Assembly (NCBI GenBank): GCA_903918195.1
Contig: CAIXDS010000214.1
Location: forward strand, 1 to 41,656
DNA length: 41,656 bases
Source: an uncultured Acetobacteraceae bacterium
Lineage (GTDB): Bacteria; Pseudomonadota; Alphaproteobacteria; Acetobacterales; Acetobacteraceae
Direction: 5' to 3'
The position numbers and the translations under genes were made by a program. This document shows, piece by piece, positions 31,959 through 39,645 of the stretch. The notes below the pieces were generated by a model. That model had not been told where the DNA came from. It ran no database searches and was given only the letters and a program-made list of their open reading frames with translations. How positions within the stretch are numbered: position 1 is the stretch's first letter; each line of letters starts with the position of its first letter.

Positions 31959-32690
31959 TTAGTGAATCGGAGCCTGGGTCGCCAGGGTTGAAATTGCGTG
32001 AATATTTCGTTCCGCGCCCCCCCGCACGGCTGCATACGCAAAGCTGAACAAACGCTCCCGACCCAGCAGAAACACCCGTCCGCCGCGCGGAAACAGCTGC
32101 GCAATCGCCGCGTCGCGCACATCGAGCCCGCCCGTATAGGCGCCCAGCGCCGGCAGCAGTACCCGCCGCGCATCGGCCACGAAGCAGGCCCGCGATACCA
32201 CCGTGCCGCGCACCGGCACCTGCGCCTTCGGATGAAAGTGCCCGGAGATTTCGCCCGCCGTCCCGGCCACCGCCTGATGGCGGAACACCAGCGGCCCGGC
32301 CCGCCATTCCGCCACCGATGCCCCGGCGATGCCCTCCGCCGGGGCAGGATCGTGGTTGCCAAGCACCCACACGAACGCCGCCGCTTCCGCCATCGCCGCC
32401 AGCCGCGCCGCGTCGGCCGCCATCAGCCGCCGCGAACCGCGCGGATCATGAAACGAATCGCCCAGCGCCACCACCGTTCGCGGCGCATGCCGGCGCAGCA
32501 GCGCGCCGAGCCGGTCAAGCGTGGCCCGCGTGTCCCAGGGCGGCAGCAGCGACCCGCGCGAGGCCGCCGCCGAGCCCTTCTCCAGGTGCAAATCGGCCAC
32601 CGCCAGCAGCCGCTGCGCTGGCCAGACCAGCGCGCCCTCGGGGTCGAGCATCAGCCGCTCTCCGGCCAGGTGCAGCGGGGCGAGCGTCAT
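31959..32690 (-). CDS. pdeM: Ligase-associated DNA damage response endonuclease PdeM
   Basis: A 243-residue calcineurin-like phosphoesterase of the PdeM subgroup. The motifs are LAVADLHLEKGSAAASRGSL, VVALGDSFHDPRGSRRLMAA, WVLGNHDPAP, and ISGHFHPKAQVPVRG. The DLHLEKG and GHFHP forms are distinctive for PdeM. In many alphaproteobacteria this protein is encoded with an ATP-dependent ligase, an MBL-fold exonuclease and a DExH helicase, and the system contributes to tolerance of cross-linking damage. The ligase and exonuclease are about 5.4-8 kb away here on the same strand. ATG 32690 is used; the longer frame starts at TTG 32711. No ribosome site decides between them. Confidence 0.9.
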   Translation of the reverse strand: MTLAPLHLAGERLMLDPEGALVWPAQRLLAVADLHLEKGSAAASRGSLLPPWDTRATLDRLGALLRRHAPRTVVALGDSFHDPRGSRRLMAADAARLAAMAEAAAFVWVLGNHDPAPAEGIAGASVAEWRAGPLVFRHQAVAGTAGEISGHFHPKAQVPVRGTVVSRACFVADARRVLLPALGAYTGGLDVRDAAIAQLFPRGGRVFLLGRERLFSFAYAAVRGGAERNIHAISTLATQAPIH

Positions 32691-32828
32691 CGGGCGGGGA
32701 ATGCGCGGCAAACAGGGGACACGCCGCCTGCGTAGCCGCCCGCGCCTTCGCCCTCAAGGCCCGTCTGGACAGCCGGCGGCGGGCCGGCCAGTCTGCCCGG
32801 ACAGGCGCGCCATGGCTGCGAGGGACCG

Positions 32829-33461
32829 ATGCTGTTCGATTTTGAAACGATCTCGCCGCAGGACCGTTACAAGCTGCTGGTCTCCACCGTGCTGCCGCGG
32901 CCGATCGCCTGGGTGGTGACCCAGGACCTGCAGGGCCACCTGAACGCCGCGCCTTTTTCCTTCTTCAACGCGGTCAGCCAGGACCCGCCGATCGTCATCA
33001 TCGGCATCGGCGGCCGCAAGCCGGGTGACGCCAAGGACACCGGCCGCAACATCCGCGAAACCGGCGAGTTCGTGGTCAATCTGGTCGGCCACGCCAACCT
33101 GCCGCAGATGACCATCACCGCCATCGACTTCCCCCCGGAGGTTGACGAAATCGCCGAGGCCGGCCTCACCACCCTGCCCAGCGTCAAAGTCAAACCGCCG
33201 CGCATCGCCGAAAGCCCGGTGGCGCTGGAGTGCCGCCGCTTCATGCTGATCGACCTCAATGTCAACCGCACGCTGGTGCTCGGCGAGGTGCTGGCCATGC
33301 ATGTCCGCGACGACTGCCTGTCCGACCCCGAGAGGTTGCACGTGGACACGCCCAAACTCGACCTGGTCGGACGGATGCACGGCAGCGGCTGGTATGCGCG
33401 CACCACCGACCTGGAGGATGTGCCACGCATCCGCCTGCCGGACTGGCAGCGACGCAGCTGA
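32829..33461 (+). CDS. Flavin reductase domain protein (two-layer FMN-binding type)
   Basis: A 210-residue FMN-binding protein of the larger flavin-reductase group. Motifs: LVSTVLPRPIAWVVTQDLQG, LNAAPFSFFNAVSQDPPIVI, KDTGRNIRETGEFVVNLV, ECRRFMLIDLNVNRTLVLGE and DLVGRMHGSGWYARTTD. The PRPIAWVVT...APFSFFNAVSxxPP pattern matches the protein family often annotated as flavin reductase or FMN-binding split-barrel. Substrates are mostly unknown. ATG 32829 has GAGGGA just upstream. Its TGA overlaps the next gene, suggesting a two-gene operon with the MFS exporter. Confidence 0.87.
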   Translation: MLFDFETISPQDRYKLLVSTVLPRPIAWVVTQDLQGHLNAAPFSFFNAVSQDPPIVIIGIGGRKPGDAKDTGRNIRETGEFVVNLVGHANLPQMTITAIDFPPEVDEIAEAGLTTLPSVKVKPPRIAESPVALECRRFMLIDLNVNRTLVLGEVLAMHVRDDCLSDPERLHVDTPKLDLVGRMHGSGWYARTTDLEDVPRIRLPDWQRRS

Positions 33462-34717
33462 GCCCGCTTCCGCGCCTGCTGCGCCCGCTCGCCGACCCGG
33501 CGCTGGCCCTGTTGTGGGCCGGGCTGGCGGCGTCGGCGATTGGCGACCAGCTGTTCGCCGTCGTGCTGAGCTGGGTGGCGGTGGGCATTTTTGGCACTGC
33601 GGCCGGCTACCTGTCCGTGCTTCAGGCCGGCGTGCTGGTGCTGGCGACGCTTCTGGCCGGCGGCTGGGCCGACCGGCGCGGCCAGATGGGGGTGATGATC
33701 GGCGCCGACCTCGCCCGCGCCGCCTGCCTGCTGGTCGCGGTGGCTGCCTGGCTCGCCGCCGGACGCCCAGCGGGTTGGAGCCTGGTGGCCTGCGTGCTGG
33801 TGCTGGCCGGCGGCATGGCGCTGTTCCGCCCGGCCCTGCAGGCCAGCCTGCCGCATCTGGCACGCGACCCCGCCCTGCTGCCCGCGGCCAATGCGCTGCT
33901 CGATACCACCGACCGCATCGCCCGGCTGCTCGGGCCGGGGCTGGTGGGGCTCACCGCTTCGCTGGTTCCGCTGGTGCATTTCGTCACCCTGGACGCGGTT
34001 TCCTTCCTCGTTTCCGCCGGCGCGGTGGCGACGATCGCCTGGCTGCATCCCGCCCCGAAGGTGCTGCCGCGCCGCGAGAGCGGCCTGTCGGCGGTGCTGC
34101 GCGGTTTCGCCGCGGTGCGCCGGCATCGGCTGCTGTTTTTTGTGCTCTGCGTCAGCGGGGTGATCAACGGCGCCTGGCAGGCGGCCTATTTCCTCGGCCT
34201 GCCGCTGATGATTGAGCACGACGGCGTTACCGGCCCGGGCGGCACCGGGCTGGCCGCCTATGGGCTGGTGATTTCGGCCTATGGCAGCACCAACCTGCTG
34301 GGCACGCTGGTGGTGGGCAACCGCGCCATGCCGCGCCACCCGGCCCGGCTGATCTTCGTCGGCAACTGCCTCGGCGGGCTGGGCGTGCTGCTGCTGGGCG
34401 CGGCCGGGCTGCTGCTGGCGCCCGCCTGGCAACTGCCGGCCTTCTGCGCCGCCGCCGCGGTCGGGGCGGTCGCCGGCCCGATGCAGGATATCATGGTGGC
34501 CACCCTGCGCCAGACCGAACTGCCGCGAGCCGACATCGCCGCCGCCGTCCGCGCTTTCATCCTTGTGAACAATCTGGGGCTGCTGCTCACCCTGGCCGCG
34601 GCGCCAAGCCTGTTCGATGCCATCGGGGTCGCGCCGGCGGTGCTGCTGTGCGGGGCGGCCTATGCCGGGGCTGGCGTGGCCGGGCTGCTGCGCTTCGGGT
34701 TCAAATCCAGTACATGA
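33458..34717 (+). CDS. MFS transporter (EntS/MFS_3-like)
   Basis: About 419 residues with 10-12 hydrophobic helices, resembling the MFS_3 exporters (EntS type). Visible parts: ALLWAGLAASAIGDQLFAVV, AGGWADRRGQMGVMIGADLA (motif A region), PAANALLDTTDRIARLLGPG (a signature of this subgroup), and GPMQDIMVATLRQTELPRAD in the second half. The start is uncertain: no ATG, GTG or TTG lies at the beginning of the first helix, and I place it at CTG 33458, which overlaps the flavin-reductase stop codon. A shorter product or another non-standard start is possible. Coupling to a flavin reductase suggests a shared substrate, but this is inference. Confidence 0.82.
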   Translation: MSPLPRLLRPLADPALALLWAGLAASAIGDQLFAVVLSWVAVGIFGTAAGYLSVLQAGVLVLATLLAGGWADRRGQMGVMIGADLARAACLLVAVAAWLAAGRPAGWSLVACVLVLAGGMALFRPALQASLPHLARDPALLPAANALLDTTDRIARLLGPGLVGLTASLVPLVHFVTLDAVSFLVSAGAVATIAWLHPAPKVLPRRESGLSAVLRGFAAVRRHRLLFFVLCVSGVINGAWQAAYFLGLPLMIEHDGVTGPGGTGLAAYGLVISAYGSTNLLGTLVVGNRAMPRHPARLIFVGNCLGGLGVLLLGAAGLLLAPAWQLPAFCAAAAVGAVAGPMQDIMVATLRQTELPRADIAAAVRAFILVNNLGLLLTLAAAPSLFDAIGVAPAVLLCGAAYAGAGVAGLLRFGFKSST

Positions 34718-34747
34718 CTGCAGGAGCACCAACCGGTGCCCCCGCAG
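34718..34747. terminator. Hairpin between the MFS gene and a convergent small gene
   Basis: CTGCAGGAGCACC (34718-34730), loop AACC, and GGTGCCCCCGCAG (34735-34747), with two mismatches. It starts at the base after the MFS stop codon and lies 46 nt beyond the stop of the opposing small gene. Confidence 0.55.
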
Positions 34748-34793
34748 TAAACGTCAAAATGCGTTTATCCAAGTTGGGACGGCACGCCCAGTC

Positions 34794-34892
34794 CTACTCG
34801 TCCGTCAGGCGCTCCATGCAGGCCATGTAGGACAGACCGCCGACCATAACCAAGCCAAGCAGGAACATTGGGTGGAACAAAACGACTTCCAT
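34794..34892 (-). CDS. 32-residue single-helix membrane peptide (paralogue 1)
   Basis: A very short frame: ME, then VVLFHPMFLLGLVMVGGLSY, then MACMERLTDE. One membrane helix occupies most of it, with an acidic C-terminus. AAGGGGAG lies 7 nt before ATG 34892, which is a strong ribosome site. A second peptide 282 nt upstream on the same strand (35175-35276) has the same layout: ME...FHP(M/L)FLL, then a helix, then a (D/E)R ending. The leader just before the start is also similar in both. Two independent copies preserving the pattern support real translation. Function unknown; small peptides of this kind often bind larger membrane proteins or act as toxins. Confidence 0.65.
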   Translation of the reverse strand: MEVVLFHPMFLLGLVMVGGLSYMACMERLTDE

Positions 34893-35099
34893 CTGTAGCT
34901 CCCCTTTCGTTGTTGAGAATTCCCGAGAGATGTGAAAGTGCCATCTTGTTTGCAAGGGTTGACACCGGGCAATCGAGGGGAGGCAATGTTACAAACTGTA
35001 ATCGCGACATCCTCCCGCCAGGACCGGAACCCCCGCGACCCAAGGAATAGGCCGATTTGCCCGCCCGGCGCTGGGTGGTTGGAAATGACAACGCGCAGT

Positions 35100-35128
35100 G
35101 GCGGACGCACCGCCTGGGTGCATCCGCC
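35100..35128 (-). other. 12-bp-stem hairpin between the two peptide genes
   Basis: GGCGGACGCACC (35100-35111), five-base loop, and GGTGCATCCGCC (35117-35128). All pairs form, one of them as a wobble. It lies between the two peptide genes and may terminate or attenuate transcription from the upstream one. No U tract is visible. Confidence 0.5.
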
Positions 35129-35150
35129 GACCACGTCAAGTCCAATTATC

Positions 35151-35169
35151 GAAGGGTACAATACCCTTC
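35151..35169 (-). terminator. Palindrome just after peptide gene 2
   Basis: GAAGGGTA, loop CAA, and TACCCTTC: a perfect 8-bp stem six bases past the stop of the 33-residue peptide gene. It could be a terminator or a dyad operator. Confidence 0.45.
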
Positions 35170-35174
35170 CCGTC

Positions 35175-35276
35175 TTACCGTTCCGCTGAACGGTCGAGCC
35201 AAGTGACGAGCAGAACGCTGCCAAACGTCGCCATGGCCAGAAGGAACAGCGGATGGAAGGAAGATGCGATTTCCAT
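35175..35276 (-). CDS. 33-residue single-helix membrane peptide (paralogue 2)
   Basis: MEIASSFHPLFLLAMATFGS followed by VLLVTWLDRSAER. It shares ME, FHP and FLL and the (D/E)R-containing end with paralogue 1. AAGGGGG is 9 nt before ATG 35276. Homology between the two extends into the leader: CAACAACGAAAGGGGAGCT against CAAACACAAAAGGGGGCTT. The helix is about 20 residues, long enough to span the membrane once, with a charged C-terminus (DRSAER). The upstream 270 nt contain a multi-hairpin repeat. The function and any partner are unknown. Confidence 0.65.
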   Translation of the reverse strand: MEIASSFHPLFLLAMATFGSVLLVTWLDRSAER

Positions 35277-35420
35277 TGTGAAGCCCCCTTTTGTGTTTGT
35301 TAGCATAGACGCAGATGTGGAGGGATGCCGATCCGTCAAGAGACGAACACCTGGGGAAATCGCCGTTATCACTGGTAACAAACTTGCGATCGGGCAGTGC
35401 GCTGCGGTGGCGAAGGAAGG

Positions 35421-35532
35421 CCAGGGCTCTGCCCTGGACCCGGCAAGGGCCGAGAGGCCCCTGCACCCCATCCCTTAAGGTATTGGGTTCCAAGGGCCTC
35501 CCGGCCCTTGGCGGGGCGTGGGGCAGAGCCCC
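35421..35532. repeat. 112-bp multi-hairpin intergenic element
   Basis: Successive hairpins: CCAGGGC/GCCCTGG (35421-35437), GGGCC/GGCCC (35447-35460), CCAAGGGCC/GGCCCTTGG (35490-35511) and GGGGC/GCCCC (35520-35532). The outer two are mirror images of each other (GGGCTCTGCCC against GGGCAGAGCCC), so the whole element is roughly symmetric. Related pieces appear near 9752, 19147 and 37887. Confidence 0.7.
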
Positions 35533-35549
35533 ACTGCTTACTTGCTTAC

Positions 35550-35732
35550 TCAATTTCGTTGCAAATTCTTCTCGCGTTCATGGTGAGATTCGCGGCAGAG
35601 GACGGCATAGATCAGCGCCGCAGCGAGGGCGCAGAGGCTGTGGGCAATCGCCCCCTCAAGAGCGAGGATGCAGCCGGTGCAGCCGTAAACGGCGCTGAGG
35701 GCGGCGTGTGCGAGGCGGTGGCGGTCGAACAT
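35550..35732 (-). CDS. Small membrane protein, 60 residues
   Basis: It has two hydrophobic stretches (AALSAVYGCTGCILALEGAI and SLCALAAALIYAVLC) and a strongly charged end (RESHHEREKNLQRN). Four cysteines occur, two in GCTGC. ATG 35732 follows GGAAAGGG with normal spacing. The gene is divergent from the FGE-domain gene, with 84 nt between the starts. No domain recognised. Confidence 0.55.
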   Translation of the reverse strand: MFDRHRLAHAALSAVYGCTGCILALEGAIAHSLCALAAALIYAVLCRESHHEREKNLQRN

Positions 35733-35816
35733 GGCGAGGCCCTTTCCGGTTGAACGCCCCGCCTATTGATCGCACCATGCCCGCAATGAGCAGGCCGCCC
35801 CCCGCAACCGACCGCA

Positions 35817-37778
35817 ATGACCCGCAAACCGGCACCTGACGCCGCACGCGCCCGGTTCGCGGCGCTGCTGGCCGGGCACCTCACCCGCGGCACCCGCCCC
35901 GCGAAGGCGGAGGGAGAACCCTGGACCGACGCCGCGTTCGCCGCCGAGGTGCAGAGTTCGCGCGAGGACAACGACTTCGTCTCGCCGCGTAGCGTGTCCA
36001 ATTGGCGCAAGGGCAAGGCGCTGCCAGCGGCGATCGAGCCGATCCTGCGGGCGCTGTTCGGCCCGACCGACCGGCACGCCGAGGCACGTGCGGCGCTGCT
36101 GGCGGCATTCCGCACAGCCCGCGCCGAGGCAAGCAGCGCCGCACTCGCGCGGGCAAAGCCCCATCCGGCCGGAACGAAATGGGTCGAGCAGGGCAGCCAG
36201 CTTGTGATGGACCGCACGGCGCGGCCAAGCGACCAGCGCGCCGCGGCGGACCCGTTGCAGCAACAGTTGCAGACGGCGAGCCGCGACATGGCCGCGAGGC
36301 TGGCGGGCGCAACCAGCCGGGACTCCAACTCATTCCTGCTGGACAGCCTGTCGGTGGCGGCGACCGCCTTCAGCAAGCTGCTGGACTGCCCGCCGCCGGA
36401 AATGGCGACGCGGGTCGCGTCCGCCTACGCGCTTTCGGTGGAGCTTGGACAGGTTCTCGAGACCGACGCTCGCATCCTGGATGGCGAACCGGCGAACGAT
36501 CCGCCGCTCGATCCGGTCATCCGCGGCATGTTGACCAACCTTGTCCGCATCGCCGCACCCTGGCTGCGTGGGTTTCCGACCGTGGTGGCCCTGGACGACA
36601 AAGCCGGCAGCTTTCATGGCGAGCAGAAACTGCTCCAGCCTTCCCTCAAGCTCATCCAGCTTGCTCTCGACCAGGAACTCATACCGGCGCAGGACGCGAC
36701 GGAAATCCTGTGTCTGGCACGCGCCGCCGATCCGCGCGGCTACCAGGGGCAGAAGGCTGGCAACCTTGCGGTCGGCCATGTGACGAATCTGCTGCTGAAG
36801 GCGGCTTGCATGTTTGCCGCTTCCATCACGGGCGCGGGTGTTGCGGACTTCGAGGCACGCCTGAAGCTGATTCAGCGCATCAGCGCGATGCTCGCCGCGG
36901 CCGGGAAGCCGATCGATGCGTTCGCCGACACGATGGCGGCCGACCTGCGCCAGGCGTTCCGCGCGCTGGTCGATGAGGCGCGGAAACCGGAACTGCCCGC
37001 GCCCGTTGTTTTGCCATCAAAAATTGTTCCGGTGTGGGCCGACGACGCGGACACCGACAAATACGGCCGTTGGGCGAGTTTCTACCTGCCGGATGCGGAC
37101 GGGGCGCGCGTGGAGCAGCGTCTGCGCTGGTGCCCGCCGGGGCGGTTCATGATGGGGTCGCCGGAGGACGAGGAGGGGCGCATTGGCTGGGAGGGTCCAC
37201 GTCACGAGGTGGTGTTTGCGCGCGGGTTCTGGCTGTTCGAGACGGCGTGCCGGCAGGAGCTTTGGCAGGCGGTAATGGGCGACAACCCGAGCAGCAGGAA
37301 GGGACCGTTGTTGCCGGTGACGGATGTGTCGTGGGACGACGCGCGGCGATTTGTCGAACGGCTGAACGCGAGACCCGGGCTGGGCCTTGATCTGCCGTCC
37401 GAGGCGCAGTGGGAATACGCCTGCCGGGCTGGCACGGACAAGGCGTACAGTTTCGGACCGAAGATCAGCCGGAAGCTCGTCAACTATGACCGCAAAGGAA
37501 CGGTGCCCGTGGGTAGTCTGCCGCCGAACCCGTGGGGTCTTCACGAAATGCACGGCAACGTGGAGGAATGGTGCGCCGATCCGTGGCATGACAACTACAA
37601 CGGTGCTCCGGCGGATGGATCGGCCTGGATCGGCGGAGGTGCAGCGCTCCGCGTCGTGCGCGGCGGGTCTTGGTTCGGCCTCGCGCGCAGCGTGCGCGCC
37701 GGGTTTCGCAACCACTACGTCCCGTCGTTCCGCGATGACCTCCTGGGCTTTCGCTGCGCCCGAGTTCAGCGTGAGTGA
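35817..37778 (+). CDS. HTH-like N-terminus fused to a formylglycine-generating-enzyme (FGE-sulfatase) fold
   Basis: A 653-residue protein. Residues about 10-100 resemble a helix-turn-helix or adaptor domain (FVSPRSVSNWRKGKALPAAI, then EPILRALFG). Residues 130-400 are mostly helical, with no domain I recognise. The FGE/C-type-lectin fold spans about 435-653: RLRWCPPGRFMMGSPEDEEG, TDVSWDDARRFVERLNARPG, LDLPSEAQWEYACRAGTDKA, NPWGLHEMHGNVEEWCADPW, then ALRVVRGGSWFGLARSVRAG and DDLLGFRCARVQ. In true FGE the GGS segment is followed by two catalytic cysteines; here that stretch has none, so formylglycine synthesis is unlikely and ligand binding is more plausible. This fold is also used by variable target proteins of diversity-generating retroelements. 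No reverse transcriptase or template repeat is seen in the window. Confidence 0.85.
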   Translation: MTRKPAPDAARARFAALLAGHLTRGTRPAKAEGEPWTDAAFAAEVQSSREDNDFVSPRSVSNWRKGKALPAAIEPILRALFGPTDRHAEARAALLAAFRTARAEASSAALARAKPHPAGTKWVEQGSQLVMDRTARPSDQRAAADPLQQQLQTASRDMAARLAGATSRDSNSFLLDSLSVAATAFSKLLDCPPPEMATRVASAYALSVELGQVLETDARILDGEPANDPPLDPVIRGMLTNLVRIAAPWLRGFPTVVALDDKAGSFHGEQKLLQPSLKLIQLALDQELIPAQDATEILCLARAADPRGYQGQKAGNLAVGHVTNLLLKAACMFAASITGAGVADFEARLKLIQRISAMLAAAGKPIDAFADTMAADLRQAFRALVDEARKPELPAPVVLPSKIVPVWADDADTDKYGRWASFYLPDADGARVEQRLRWCPPGRFMMGSPEDEEGRIGWEGPRHEVVFARGFWLFETACRQELWQAVMGDNPSSRKGPLLPVTDVSWDDARRFVERLNARPGLGLDLPSEAQWEYACRAGTDKAYSFGPKISRKLVNYDRKGTVPVGSLPPNPWGLHEMHGNVEEWCADPWHDNYNGAPADGSAWIGGGAALRVVRGGSWFGLARSVRAGFRNHYVPSFRDDLLGFRCARVQRE

Positions 37779-37886
37779 AAGCGGAGCGGAGGGCGGGGAG
37801 GAGCAAGCGCAGTGAGCGGAGCGAGCCAGTGGCGACGACCCAGCCCGGAGCGGCGGTGAAGCGAAGTCTTGCTTGCTGCATGGGGT

Positions 37887-37907
37887 GCAGGGGCCGAAGG
37901 CCCCTGC
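37887..37907 (+). terminator. Hairpin downstream of the FGE-domain gene
   Basis: GCAGGGGCC, loop GAA, and GGCCCCTGC: a perfect 9-bp stem, 109 nt past the stop. No T run; its sequence resembles the dispersed hairpin elements. Confidence 0.4.
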
Positions 37908-37951
37908 CGGGCATTCACGTTTCTCCGGTTCTATTCCTGGCAAGCAATAAC

Positions 37952-38058
37952 GCGTAGGGCGGAAAAGCGAAGCGCATTCCGCCTCTTGCAAGCCGCACGC
38001 AGCACAAACGCGGCGTCGGCGAAGATGGCGGAAGGCGCTGCGCCTTTCCGCGCTACGC
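37952..38058. repeat. REPIN-like pair of inverted 32-bp palindromes
   Basis: Arm 1 (37952-37983) and arm 2 (38027-38058) are inverted copies matching at 28 of 32 positions. Each arm is itself a palindrome around GCGGAA...TTCCGC. They are separated by 43 nt. Arm 2 contains the stop codon of the DNA ligase gene. The structure matches a REP doublet (REPIN), normally mobilised in trans by a RAYT transposase; none is in the window. Confidence 0.75.
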
Positions 38059-39645
38059 CCCTTCCACCACCCGCATCAACGTCGCCAACCGGTCCGCCTC
38101 CGCCGCCGGCTTGTCCGTCCGGATGCGCGAAATTCGTGGAAACCGCAGCGCCACGCCGGACCGGTGCCGCGTCGAAAACTGCGCCGCGTCAAACGCCACT
38201 TCCAGCACCAGCGCCTTTTCCACCTCGCGCACCGGGCCGAACCGCCCCACCGTATGGGCGCGCACCCAGCGATCGAGAAACCCAAGCTCCGCATCCGAAA
38301 AGCCGAAATACGCTTTGCCCACCGGCACCAGTTCCTCGCCGCCCGTCTCAGCCGGACGCCAAAGCCCGAAGGTAAAATCGGAGTAGAACGAACTGCGCTT
38401 GCCGTGGCCGCGCTGCGCATACATCAGCACGGCATCCACCGTCAGCGGGTCGCGCTTCCATTTCCACCACAGCCCCTTCGGCCGGCCGGGGACATAGGGG
38501 GAATCGCCCCGCTTGAGCATCAAACCTTCGATCGACGCGGCGCGCGCCCCGTCACGCAACGCCGCAAGGTCTTCGACCGTCCCGAACGGAATCATGGCGG
38601 ACACATCCATCCGCGCCGGGCGCGTGCGGGCGAAAAAATCCTCCAGCCGCGCCCGGCGGGCATCGAAGGGCAGGGGGCGAACATCCTCCGCACCTTCGAA
38701 CAGCATGTCATACAGCCGCACGGCCACCGGAAATTCCCGCAGCAGCTTCGCCGTCACAATCTTGCGGTTCAGCCGCTGCTGCAAATCGGCAAACGGCGCC
38801 ACCACCCCATCGCGCAGGACCAGAAGTTCCCCGTCCAGCACCGCATGAAACGCCATCGCCTCGACGATTTCGGGGAACGCAGGAGAGATGTCGTCGGCGC
38901 CACGCGAGAACAGCCGGCGTCCCAAAGGCGTCGCCACCAGCTGCACCCGGATGCCGTCCCATTTCCACTCGGCCCGCAGCACGGCGGGGTCGAGCCCGGC
39001 CAGGTCGCCGGGCTCCAGCGGATGCGCCAGCATCAGCGGCCGGAAATTGGGCGCGGCATCGGGGTCCGGGCGCGGCCCGGTGCCTTCCGCCCAGGCGAAC
39101 AGGGACAGAAACGGCGGGGCGACGCCGTGCCATACCTCCTCGATCTCATCCGCACCGATCCGCCCGCCGGACAACTCCGCCAGTGCCACCTTCGCCAGCC
39201 GCGACGACACGCCCACCCGCAAGCCGCCGGTGATGAGTTTTAACAACGCAAACCGCACCGACGGATCGGAGGTGTCGAGCCAGTCCGCCACGATGCCGGG
39301 CAGCGCGCCCTTCGGAGCCGTCTCCAGCGTGTGCACCACCTCGGCCAGCGATGGTGCTTTTTCCCCGGTGGCCACGGTGGGCCACATCAGCGCCACCGTC
39401 TCGGCGAGGTCGCCGACATAATCGTAGGACCAGGCGAACAACTCCGGATCGGTCCGCGCGGCGGCGAGGTCGCGGATCAGCCCGGGTTTCGCCGCGGCGA
39501 AGGCAAGCGCCCCGGTCACCGCTGCCAGTCCGATGCCGCGGTCGGGGTCCGGCGTGGTTTCAAAATACCGCCGCAACAGGGCGATCTTCGCATTCCGTCC
39601 CGGCGTGAACACCAGCCGTTCGAGCAGGGCGGCGAAGGCGATCAC
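38053..39645 (-). CDS. ATP-dependent DNA ligase of the ligase-associated (cisplatin) damage-response system
   Basis: A 530-residue ligase. An N-terminal helical DNA-binding region (about 1-195) precedes the nucleotidyltransferase core. Lys228 in EWKWDGIRVQ (KxDGxR) is adenylated by ATP. Further motifs: AVLDGELLVLRDG, SIEGLMLKRGDSPYVPGRPK, and WWKWKRDPLTVDAVLMYAQR. The OB-fold domain ends at ISRIRTDKPAAEADRLATLM. It seals nicks during repair together with the exonuclease and PdeM. The start is GTG 39645, overlapping the exonuclease stop by four bases, so the two are translationally coupled. Its stop lies inside a REPIN-like repeat. No DExH helicase, the usual next gene, follows. Confidence 0.93.
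   Translation of the reverse strand: MIAFAALLERLVFTPGRNAKIALLRRYFETTPDPDRGIGLAAVTGALAFAAAKPGLIRDLAAARTDPELFAWSYDYVGDLAETVALMWPTVATGEKAPSLAEVVHTLETAPKGALPGIVADWLDTSDPSVRFALLKLITGGLRVGVSSRLAKVALAELSGGRIGADEIEEVWHGVAPPFLSLFAWAEGTGPRPDPDAAPNFRPLMLAHPLEPGDLAGLDPAVLRAEWKWDGIRVQLVATPLGRRLFSRGADDISPAFPEIVEAMAFHAVLDGELLVLRDGVVAPFADLQQRLNRKIVTAKLLREFPVAVRLYDMLFEGAEDVRPLPFDARRARLEDFFARTRPARMDVSAMIPFGTVEDLAALRDGARAASIEGLMLKRGDSPYVPGRPKGLWWKWKRDPLTVDAVLMYAQRGHGKRSSFYSDFTFGLWRPAETGGEELVPVGKAYFGFSDAELGFLDRWVRAHTVGRFGPVREVEKALVLEVAFDAAQFSTRHRSGVALRFPRISRIRTDKPAAEADRLATLMRVVEGA

Noticed and set aside
34868..35478. Several plus-strand frames opposite the two small membrane peptides
   Set aside because: The minus-strand peptides have matching sequences and ribosome sites; the plus frames share nothing.
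35817..38052. A local diversity-generating retroelement
   Set aside because: No reverse transcriptase and no second copy of the gene's 3' end were found in the window; only the protein fold hints at it.
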